Source: JAPOXR01 sp965214695
GTDB taxonomy: Bacteria; Pseudomonadota; Alphaproteobacteria; Rhodobacterales; Rhodobacteraceae
DNA: 64,000 nt
Direction: 5' to 3'
Assembly: GCA_965214695.1 (NCBI GenBank)
Contig: CBDCCF010000001.1
Span: 1-64,000, forward strand
Below the pieces are notes generated by a model. That model ran no database searches. It was not told where the DNA came from and worked only from the letters and a program-made list of their open reading frames with translations. Shown piece by piece: positions 57,491 through 64,000 of this stretch; the stretch's first letter is position 1; each line of letters begins with the position of its first letter. A program made the position numbers and the translations under genes.

Positions 57491-57674
57491 GATGCGACAA
57501 TGGCCTTTGGCGGAGGCGGACGTGTCTCTGGCACGACGGCTCCATGAGCGGCATCCTGTTCTGCAGGCTCGCGGCCCGTGTCATTTGGCGAGTTGGCTGC
57601 GGCGGGGCGTGCGAGAGATCAAGATCTTTGATCAGATGCTCGCTGAAGTGAGCAGTTTCTTGTCGTCCTCGTGA
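57489..57674 (+). pseudogene. PIN toxin C-terminal remnant
   Basis: DVSLARRLHERHPVLQARGPC, HLASWLRRGVREIKIFDQ resembles the C-terminal part of PIN toxins (the block ending in G-V-x-x-I-x-T-F-D-x). Nothing upstream encodes the N-terminal half. A remnant between the REase-HEPN gene and the CRISPR array. Confidence 0.5.
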
Positions 57675-57797
57675 TGTGGTACTTTTCCCCGGAAATTAGA
57701 GATTCGGCTCCGAACGTCGATAGCGCATTCCACTATTTGAGTGACCCTGATAACGGTCGATTATCAAGCTGTGCGGGGAGATCGTCGGCGGAACCCA

Positions 57798-59660
57798 CTT
57801 TCAGTGCTCTCTCTGTAGAGCCGTATGGTGGTTCGTCGATGCGGGAACCGACGCGTCCCAATCAACGTCCTTTCAGTGCTCTCTCTGTAGAGCCGTATGG
57901 TGGTTCCTTTGATTTCACGGCCACGGACGTATCGGAGCCGGTCTTTCAGTGCTCTCTCTGTAGAGCCGTATGGTGGTTCCTGGAGAGGGAACGGCAGCAA
58001 AAGGCATTGATATTTCTTTCAGTGCTCTCTCTGTAGAGCCGTATGGTGGTTCGCCCCTGACCGCGTGCCAGTCGGCGTCCGGCACCTGCCTTTCAGTGCT
58101 CTCTCTGTAGAGCCGTATGGTGGTTCTTGTCGGCGAGGCGGGCCCGGAAGCCGTCATACCGCTCTTTCAGTGCTCTCTCTGTAGAGCCGTATGGTGGTTC
58201 TTTGCGGCGGATTGAAACTCAGATACGAGTTATGTCTTCTTTCAGTGCTCTCTCTGTAGAGCCGTATGGTGGTTCGGCGTATCGTGATTTTGCTGCGTCT
58301 GATTTGTCGGCCTTTCAGTGCTCTCTCTGTAGAGCCGTATGGTGGTTCAATACTCGCTCGATCCCCAGACGAGAAAGTTTGTCCTTTCAGTGCTCTCTCT
58401 GTAGAGCCGTATGGTGGTTCGCCTGCGCCCGCGACGTACTGCTTAGAATCAGGCCTTTCAGTGCTCTCTCTGTAGAGCCGTATGGTGGTTCGATGGTTGG
58501 CTATGGCGGCGGCTGCCGTTTCGGGCTCTTTCAGTGCTCTCTCTGTAGAGCCGTATGGTGGTTCCGCCTTCCAACCTGGCTTAGAGTATCTGCCCATTAT
58601 CCTTTCAGTGCTCTCTCTGTAGAGCCGTATGGTGGTTCTTTGCATAGAAAAAGCCCCCGGATATGTGATCCGACTTTCAGTGCTCTCTCTGTAGAGCCGT
58701 ATGGTGGTTCTAGCAGTCGATGGCGGGCTGGTCGTCGGTGAAGATCTTTCAGTGCTCTCTCTGTAGAGCCGTATGGTGGTTCGCCTGCGCCCGCGACGTA
58801 CTGCTTAGAATCAGGCCTTTCAGTGCTCTCTCTGTAGAGCCGTATGGTGGTTCGATGGTTGGCTATGGCGGCGGCTGCCGTTTCGGGCTCTTTCAGTGCT
58901 CTCTCTGTAGAGCCGTATGGTGGTTCCGCCTTCCAACCTGGCTTAGAGTATCTGCCCATTATCCTTTCAGTGCTCTCTCTGTAGAGCCGTATGGTGGTTC
59001 TTTGCATAGAAAAGTGGCCGTAAGTCATCCAGATCTTTCAGTGCTCCCTCTGTAGAGCCGTATGGTGGTTCAGCCCAACCGTCTCCGATGTACCTTCTCA
59101 TTTGAACCTTTCAGTGCTCCCTCTGTAGAGCCGTATGGTGGTTCCTTAGCTGTTCCAGCTTCGACTACCATAAGATAGGGACTTTCAGTGCTCCCTCTGT
59201 AGAGCCGTATGGTGGTTCGGCGCCCACAAAGTCAACTGGAAAGGCTCACTCGCACTTTCAGTGCTCCCTCTGTAGAGCCGTATGGTGGTTCTCGAGTAGG
59301 ATGATTCCCTCGGGGCCGAAGCTGATGAGCTTTCAGTGCTCCCTCTGTAGAGCCGTATGGTGGTTCCTCCCGCACCTATAACTACACAATCACGGATTCG
59401 CACTTTCAGTGCTCCCTCTGTAGAGCCGTATGGTGGTTCGAATGGCACGGCCTACGCCGCGACCGAGGCGGTAAACTTTCAGTGCTCCCTCTGTAGAGCC
59501 GTATGGTGGTTCGATGAAATCGGCCAGGTTGAAGCGGTAGATCGTGTTGACTTTCAGTGCTCTCTCTGTAGAGCCGTATGGTGGTTCAGCTGCTCGGCAT
59601 AGTCGATGTGCTCCTCTGCGGTGCTTTCAGTGCTCTCTCTGTAGAGCCGTATGGTGGTTC
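57798..59660 (-). CRISPR. CRISPR array, 26 repeats and 25 spacers
   Basis: Repeats are 37 bases, starting CTTTCAGTGCTCTCTCTG and ending CCGTATGGTGGTTC on the plus strand. The first is at 57798-57834 and the last at 59624-59660. Spacers are 34-38 bases. Read on the minus strand the repeat ends ACTGAAAG, the usual 3' handle, so transcription should run leftward from a leader at 59661 on. Repeats 18-24 (59035-59512) carry a CTCCCTCTG variant in place of CTCTCTCTG. Spacers 14, 15 and 16 are exact copies of 9, 10 and 11. Spacer 17 shares only the first 13 bases (TTTGCATAGAAAA) with spacer 12. Confidence 0.98.
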
Positions 59661-59948
59661 CGCCGGTGTTTTAGTCGTATTTTATGCCATAAATGACCTG
59701 CAGGCCTTTTTTGAGGCTTCTCAGGGCCGCCTGCGGCCTCTGTTTTGCTGGAATCAGGCAATCCGGCAGCTGTTGGAGCGACAGTTTTCGCAATATGGGA
59801 ATTGCGGAAAAAGTCTACCGGTTTGCGAGGGCTGTTTTCTGTCATTTTTCTCTGGTCACGCAGCTGTTGCACGGTGAGGTCGCCGCGGAGACGACAGACG
59901 CAGCGCAAGATTTGAAACAGTTTGCGAAACAGCATGGCTATATCATGA
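59661..59948 (-). promoter_or_regulatory. Probable CRISPR leader
   Basis: About 288 bases between the cas4 stop and the last-listed repeat. AT-rich patches near the array (TTTTAGTCGTATTTTATGCC) and at the cas4 end (CATGACTATAGCATG) fit a leader with a promoter reading into the array on the minus strand. No individual element is certain. Confidence 0.6.
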
Positions 59949-60593
59949 CTATAGCATGTCATTGCAGAAGCGGCGGAACTCGCAGTCTACACAGCGGCTG
60001 CGCTGTCTGGCTGGAACCGGCGGCATCCGTTCGGCGAGGACCAAGGTGCGGATTTCGGCCAACTGGCGACGGACATCGTTGCGCAGGCGGGTGGTGACGG
60101 GTACGCGGACGGCTTTGCGCGCCGGGGTCAGATACAGGAAACCATGTTCCACCGGCAGCTGCCATACCTCTTCCAGCAATAGCGCATAGCAGGCTAGCTG
60201 CAGCTTGAAGTGGCGTCCAGGCTCCCGCCGGCTCAGCTTGTAGTCGACCGGGATCAGCCGGTCCTCGCCGTTGACCGTATGTCTGATCACCAGGTCTATC
60301 TGTCCGCTTACGCCCAGTTGTCCAGAGGCTAGCGAGACATTGAAGTGACGCTCGCCCTCTGTCAGCCCATAGGCGCGTAGCGAACGCCTCCGCTCCAGCT
60401 CTTCAGCGCGGTCCTGGGCGCGGATGCCGGCATCCATTTTGTAGGTGGTGGGCCGCACCTCCGGCAAACAGTAGTGGTAGTAAGGGATGCGGGGGCAGTA
60501 GGCGAACTGTTTGAGGTCGGTTACTTTGAGCAGCCACGCGGTATGTTCCGACACTTGCGCGTCCGTGGGCGCAGGAATCTCCGGCATGGTCAA
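59949..60593 (-). CDS. cas4: CRISPR-associated exonuclease Cas4
   Basis: A 214-residue Cas4 of the RecB-like nuclease family. Its iron-sulfur cluster cysteines are C33 (QFAYCPRIPYYHYC) and C201, C204 and C210 at the end (CVDCEFRRFC). The nuclease core is VSGQIDLVI (D100) and IPVDYKLS (D117, K119), followed by LQLACYALLLEE. Cas4 trims and orients new spacers at the PAM during adaptation, with Cas1 and Cas2 encoded upstream. It overlaps the cas2 stop by four bases and is the cas gene nearest to the array. Confidence 0.95.
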   Translation of the reverse strand: MTMPEIPAPTDAQVSEHTAWLLKVTDLKQFAYCPRIPYYHYCLPEVRPTTYKMDAGIRAQDRAEELERRRSLRAYGLTEGERHFNVSLASGQLGVSGQIDLVIRHTVNGEDRLIPVDYKLSRREPGRHFKLQLACYALLLEEVWQLPVEHGFLYLTPARKAVRVPVTTRLRNDVRRQLAEIRTLVLAERMPPVPARQRSRCVDCEFRRFCNDML

Positions 60594-60850
60594 TCCTCCT
60601 CCATGCCCTGCTCGATGACCAGGCGTTTGCGCCAGTCCTCCTTGCAGAGGGGGAAGAGGTGCACGCGGGCGGCGGCTTTGCCGATTTTCTGTTCGATCTT
60701 CAGCATCAGCTCCTCCTGATGGTTGGCGCCCAGGCGGCCGAGGAAGGCGCTGTACTGCAGGCGGTCGAGGCCGTAGTCAAGACAGAAGTCGGCGACCTTG
60801 GTGCGCACGCGGTCGTCAGGAATGTCATAGAGCAAGAGGCAACGGATCAT
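60590..60850 (-). CDS. cas2: CRISPR-associated endonuclease Cas2
   Basis: An 86-residue Cas2: MIRCLLLYDIPDDRVRTKVA with the metal-binding Asp9, FCLDYGLDRLQYSAFLG and ARVHLFPLCKEDW. Cas2 forms the dimer at the centre of the Cas1-Cas2 integrase. It overlaps cas4 and follows cas1 by about 22 bases. Confidence 0.96.
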   Translation of the reverse strand: MIRCLLLYDIPDDRVRTKVADFCLDYGLDRLQYSAFLGRLGANHQEELMLKIEQKIGKAAARVHLFPLCKEDWRKRLVIEQGMEED

Positions 60851-60872
60851 ATTGCTTTTTCCTAAAGGCCGA

Positions 60873-61925
60873 TTACCAGCTCGAGACGAATGGGCTGTAC
60901 GCGTCCCGCTCGCCGCGCAGGTAGGCGGCCAGATGGCGGGCCTGCATCTGCACGATGTTGCGCAGGGGATGGCGCTTGTCCTCGTACCGTTCCTGGGCTT
61001 CGAGGCGGGTGAGGACTTTATCGGCCAGAGATCTGCGGGCCTTTTCGGTGAGGCGGCCGCGGCCGTCCAGTTCGACGGCGGCGCCGCGGTTGAAGAGGGC
61101 CAGGACCGTGCGGTCCACGATGGTCTGGCGAAACTCCTCTACCATGTCGTAGACCAGGGCCGACTTGCCGGGGCGATCGGTATGCAGGAAACCGGCGTAG
61201 GGGTCCAGCCCGGCAAGCACGAGGGCCCGTTCAACCTGGCTGTAGAGGATCCCGTAGCCGTAGTTGAGGGCGCTGTTAAGCGGGTCGCTGGCGCCCTGCG
61301 TGCGCCGGCCGGGCCAGTTGACATCGGCCAGGAGGAGTTTGCCGATGGCCTGCCAGTATTTCTGTGAACCGCGGCCTTCGATGGAGAGGATCTGTCCGCG
61401 CACGTCATCGACGGTATAGCTTCTGACAGGGTTTTGGATAGATTCGGCGCGCAGCCGGTCCAGTTCGGCGACGTGGTCGAGCACGTCGCCGGCGAGCAGG
61501 CGCACTTTCTTGTACAGGTCCGGCTGTTTGGCCTTGCGGTATTTGGCCATGTATTTGAGCAGGTTGATCTGGTTGCTCAGCTTGCCTTCGGCCACGGCCA
61601 GGGCAATGTGCAGACCGCGGCTGTCCTGGCGGGCCTCGAGCTGGGCCCGGCGGGTTTGCACGGTTGCAGCCAGGCCGGCGCTGTAGAGGCTGCCGACCGG
61701 TTTGCCGCGGCGGCTGAGGAAGTGGATAGGCACACCTTCTTCGGCGCAGGCGGCCACGACGTCGCTGCTGAGGCTTACGCCGCGTCCGGTGATGAGGACG
61801 GTTTCGAGGTGCATCAGGGGCGCGTCGCCCCGTTTTTCGCCCTGGCAGGTGACGCGCAGGCGCCCGCTTTTTTTGGCGACAAAGCTGCCGAACTCGTCTA
61901 CGATCAGGTGTTGAACGATGGGCAT
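60873..61925 (-). CDS. cas1: CRISPR integrase Cas1
   Basis: From the ATG at 61925 (CAGGAG six bases upstream) the protein has 350 residues. The N-terminal beta domain opens MPIVQHLIVDEFGSFVAKK. The helical catalytic domain has E183 (QILSIEGRGSQKYW), H248 (GFLHTDRPG) and D260 (ALVYDMVEEFR), the metal-binding set for spacer insertion. Full length, all active residues kept. A longer frame to 61991 (MVHNCSVNYPLF...) covers a direct-repeat-like stretch in the spacer to cas6 and has no ribosome site. Confidence 0.96.
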   Translation of the reverse strand: MPIVQHLIVDEFGSFVAKKSGRLRVTCQGEKRGDAPLMHLETVLITGRGVSLSSDVVAACAEEGVPIHFLSRRGKPVGSLYSAGLAATVQTRRAQLEARQDSRGLHIALAVAEGKLSNQINLLKYMAKYRKAKQPDLYKKVRLLAGDVLDHVAELDRLRAESIQNPVRSYTVDDVRGQILSIEGRGSQKYWQAIGKLLLADVNWPGRRTQGASDPLNSALNYGYGILYSQVERALVLAGLDPYAGFLHTDRPGKSALVYDMVEEFRQTIVDRTVLALFNRGAAVELDGRGRLTEKARRSLADKVLTRLEAQERYEDKRHPLRNIVQMQARHLAAYLRGERDAYSPFVSSW

Positions 61926-61980
61926 GGCATCTCCTGGGAGTGGATAGTGGGTAGTGAATAGTGGATAGTTGACAGAGCAG

Positions 61981-63027
61981 TTATGAACCACTGTAGTTGA
62001 ATTCGATATGGCCGCAGCCCTTGACGGTATTTTTTCCTATTTGCACCTGGGCTGCCCAGAGCAGCCAGGGCAGCAGCGGCCGCCAGTCCGGGGCGGCGTA
62101 GGTGGCGCGGCCGATGAAGCCGCCCAGTCTTTGCGCTTGCCGCAGACGGCCGGAGTAGCCGCTGACGTCCCACCAGCGGGTCTCGTCGTTGACCAGCGCG
62201 ACGGCGTCGGCATGGGGGAAGAGATCGCGTTTGAGCTGCAACGCTTGTCCGGTCGGGTCGTTGCCTTGCGGCCTGGTGGTCGGTCTGCCGCCGCCGAACT
62301 GTGCGCTCAGGTCCAGGATGCGCATGGCGGCGTTTTTGATGAGCTGGAAGGGTTCGGGCGTGCTGATTTTGCCCTGGCGTTTGATCAGGCGTGTGGGGGT
62401 GGTGAAGTTGATCGTCAGCCGGTTGTCGCGGGTTTCGAGGCGGTCTGCCAGTTGGGCAGCGGCGTCAGCAATGTGTACGTTGTCCACGGGCGCGGTGACG
62501 GCCTGCACCATGCGTTCGCCCGGTTTCATGAGGATGGCGGTAGCGTTTGTCAGCGGGTTGGTGGAAGTGATCGATTCGATGGTGAAGCGGCCGCGGCGGC
62601 CGCGTTCGTCCTTGCGGCCGATGCCGCCGGTCCCCATGCCCTCTGCGCCGAGGGCCAGGTAGGGCAGGTAATTTAGATGGTCTCCGAAGAGGGTGACGGT
62701 AAAGGCGAACGGTTCGCCGGCTGCGTAGCGGGCCCGGTTGTCGAGGGGTGGGCGGATGGCATAGGGCCGGCGCAGGTCGCCGCCGGCATCCTCATCCTGC
62801 GGCATGGACAGCAGCTGGCAGACGGGACAGACTGACGCGTGCAGTATGCCGTCCTCGTGGTTGTGGGAAGGGTCGCGTCGTTCCGGGCAGAAGGTACGGC
62901 GCAGGACGCCGGCGAATGCGCCGCGTACAGCGCTGCCTTTGAATGGATGCCAGAGGACCGGCTCCTGGGCGCGGCAGTGGAAGGTGAGATGGTGGACGGT
63001 GAGGGGGATGTGTGGATGAGAGGTCAT
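61981..63027 (-). CDS. cas6: CRISPR pre-crRNA endoribonuclease Cas6
   Basis: 348 residues from the ATG at 63027. The N-terminal RAMP-like domain contains LWHPFKGSAVRGAFAGVLRR. A cysteine-rich insert follows (CPERRDPSHNHEDGILHASV, CPVCQLL) and RRPYAIRPPLDNR, as in the C-x-x-C-containing Cas6 forms. The C-terminus carries the Gly-rich loop VKGCGHIEFNYSGS and QVQIGKNT typical of Cas6. It would cut the repeat RNA to make mature crRNA ends. The longer frame to 63276 overlaps the Cas5-like gene and is not used. It lies 25 bases after the Cas5-like stop. Confidence 0.88.
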   Translation of the reverse strand: MTSHPHIPLTVHHLTFHCRAQEPVLWHPFKGSAVRGAFAGVLRRTFCPERRDPSHNHEDGILHASVCPVCQLLSMPQDEDAGGDLRRPYAIRPPLDNRARYAAGEPFAFTVTLFGDHLNYLPYLALGAEGMGTGGIGRKDERGRRGRFTIESITSTNPLTNATAILMKPGERMVQAVTAPVDNVHIADAAAQLADRLETRDNRLTINFTTPTRLIKRQGKISTPEPFQLIKNAAMRILDLSAQFGGGRPTTRPQGNDPTGQALQLKRDLFPHADAVALVNDETRWWDVSGYSGRLRQAQRLGGFIGRATYAAPDWRPLLPWLLWAAQVQIGKNTVKGCGHIEFNYSGS

Positions 63028-63052
63028 GCGGCGTTCTTTTCTTTCCGCCTGT

Positions 63053-63781
63053 TCACTGCCTGGTTTGGTCGAACCGCTCATATAGCGTGTAGCCTCTGCT
63101 GCTGCGCGCCATGCGGTAGGGGAGGATGACGGGGCGCAGGATGCGGTGTGTGCCGAGGCGCATAGTTTTACTTGAGTAGATATTGACTTCATCGAAACTG
63201 AGGTTTCTTCCGCAGTCGTCCATGACCTGCAACGTGCCGTCCAGTGGGAAGCTCTCGCTATGCTGTTCATCCTCACCTAAAAGAAGAAAATTCGGAGGCA
63301 GTTTCTCACTCTTTTCGAACTGTCCCGTAGCCTGGACGAAACCTCCCCGCTTGCCCAGGTAGTGGATATTGGTCGTCCACAGCGCCCAGTCTTCATCTGC
63401 CTCATTGGAGGGCTCAAAGGCGATCCGTGTTTCTCCATGCCACTGTACATACTCGCGGAAACCGATTGACCGACCCATGATTTGTAAGACACCAGTATCT
63501 GGATCGGGCAATACTTGGCCACGGCTTGGTTTCAGGATTTTCGTGAACGTATTGTTCACTGCGATCTGATCCGGGCCGTGAATTGCGATCTTGCCATCAC
63601 GGATGGCAGGCCATAGCCTCGTCCCCGCATCGATCCCTTCCAGCTGGATCACCGTGTTCAGGAGAGCCATTTTGAAGGAAAATGGCGTAGGAAGCAGAAG
63701 GGACTTGCCGCCGGTGGAGGTGGCGGCAGCCGCCTTCAGTGAGAACATTGTGACCGGCTCATAGGTAGTGATCCACCACAT
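63053..63781 (-). CDS. cas5: Cas5-like effector subunit
   Basis: 242 residues from the ATG at 63781, with AGGAG five bases upstream. The beginning MWWITTYEPVTMFSLKAAAA followed by GGKSLLLPTPFSFKMALLN is typical of a RAMP-fold subunit (the S/T-x-L-P-T-P-F...K segment resembles Cas5). The rest, for example GFREYVQWHGETRIAFEPSN and LGTHRILRPVILPYRMARSS, is beta-rich without catalytic residues. In type I effectors Cas5 caps the 5' end of crRNA. The gene order cas7-cas5-cas6 beside cas1-cas2-cas4 fits types I-A or I-D; the subtype cannot be fixed from this part of the locus. Confidence 0.65.
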   Translation of the reverse strand: MWWITTYEPVTMFSLKAAAATSTGGKSLLLPTPFSFKMALLNTVIQLEGIDAGTRLWPAIRDGKIAIHGPDQIAVNNTFTKILKPSRGQVLPDPDTGVLQIMGRSIGFREYVQWHGETRIAFEPSNEADEDWALWTTNIHYLGKRGGFVQATGQFEKSEKLPPNFLLLGEDEQHSESFPLDGTLQVMDDCGRNLSFDEVNIYSSKTMRLGTHRILRPVILPYRMARSSRGYTLYERFDQTRQ

Positions 63782-63789
63782 AGGCACTC

Positions 63790-64000
63790 CTATCGAGCGA
63801 ACTCATGTGGCTGGCATTCGGTCAAGAGTTCTTGCATCACGTCAGCCAGACTTGAGAGAGACCCAAATTCCTCAACATGCACGCGTCCCTCGTGGATGCG
63901 GTTGAGAGAGGCGGAGATATCCTTGGTTTGGTCTATGAAATTCGGGTTTAGGGGGCTTACCATAGGGGCAGGGGCGGCGCCCGTACTGTAGGTAAGCGTG
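63790..64000 (-). CDS. Cas7-like backbone subunit, C-terminus only
   Basis: The minus-strand frame entering from the right edge reads TLTYSTGAAPAPMVSPLNPN, IDQTKDISASLNRIHEGRV and ends SLADVMQELLTECQPHEFAR with a TAG at 63790-63792. Only about 70 residues are in the window. By position (just upstream of the Cas5-like gene) it should be the Cas7 family subunit that coats the guide RNA. The fragment alone does not prove it. Confidence 0.55.
   Translation of the reverse strand, partial: TLTYSTGAAPAPMVSPLNPNFIDQTKDISASLNRIHEGRVHVEEFGSLSSLADVMQELLTECQPHEFAR

Noticed and set aside
57671..59602. Several 70-200-codon frames with repeated FSALSVEPYGGS or TTIRLYRESTER
   Set aside because: Translations of the CRISPR repeat, not proteins.
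1..64000. tRNA or rRNA genes
   Set aside because: No cloverleaf with a T-loop GTTCGAATC-type core and CCA-like end, and no rRNA signature, was found by eye.

Overview
The window looks like chromosomal DNA of an uncultured Chloroflexota bacterium, most likely Caldilineales-like. This is inferred from the giant LRR protein with repeated cap modules, the SIMPL-domain and DUF4349 lipoproteins, an MmyB-type XRE regulator and a moderately GC-rich base composition. No rRNA or tRNA was seen, so taxonomy stays an inference. Host genes are interspersed with a large amount of accessory DNA: two plasmid-type replication modules, a partition cassette, a TnpB element, toxin-antitoxin loci, restriction-modification relics, dispersed repeats and a CRISPR-Cas locus.

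Layout. 0-7 kb: a giant LRR protein entering from the left edge, ssb, a short signal-peptide ORF coupled to an acidic membrane protein, and a truncated copy of the LRR gene end. 7-10.6 kb: DNA uptake genes comEA and comEC. 10.6-16.1 kb: a ParA/ribbon-helix-helix partition pair, then about 3 kb of non-coding DNA full of strong GC hairpins and diverged repeats, then a solo TnpB. 16.4-24.1 kb: an MFS transporter, an SH3b lipoprotein, small hypothetical genes, relics (HTH antitoxin, SIMPL, adenine methyltransferase, IS fragments) and a DUF4349 lipoprotein. 24.6-29.9 kb: a plasmid-like replication module with a repeat array including 22-bp iterons, a 521-aa unknown protein, a RepA-like helicase, a Toprim primase, a candidate antisense RNA and a CopG-like protein.

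30-43 kb: mostly minus-strand envelope genes (small lipoproteins, tiny membrane proteins, an M16 zinc protease, a sulfatase, SIMPL proteins) with several decayed copies. 43-49 kb: host genes for an XRE regulator, the ComM/YifB ATPase, a cytochrome P450, an amino-acid-type solute-binding protein and a small winged-helix protein. 49-52.9 kb: an IS relic, a double-Cache lipoprotein, and a prim-pol replication gene preceded by a structured RNA candidate with its own promoter and terminator.

53-64 kb is a defence island: MntA/HepT (HepT frameshifted), a PIN toxin pair, an hsdM remnant, a coupled RusA-like nuclease plus PD-(D/E)XK-HEPN fusion, a PIN remnant, a CRISPR array of 26 repeats and 25 spacers, and cas4, cas2, cas1, cas6, a Cas5-like gene and the end of a Cas7-like gene running off the right edge. 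The 3' handle of the repeat and the gene layout indicate that the array is transcribed leftward from a leader next to cas4. The most promising poorly described items are the RusA/REase-HEPN pair, the structured RNA ahead of the prim-pol gene, the hairpin-rich island, and the chimeric spacer created inside a duplicated CRISPR block.
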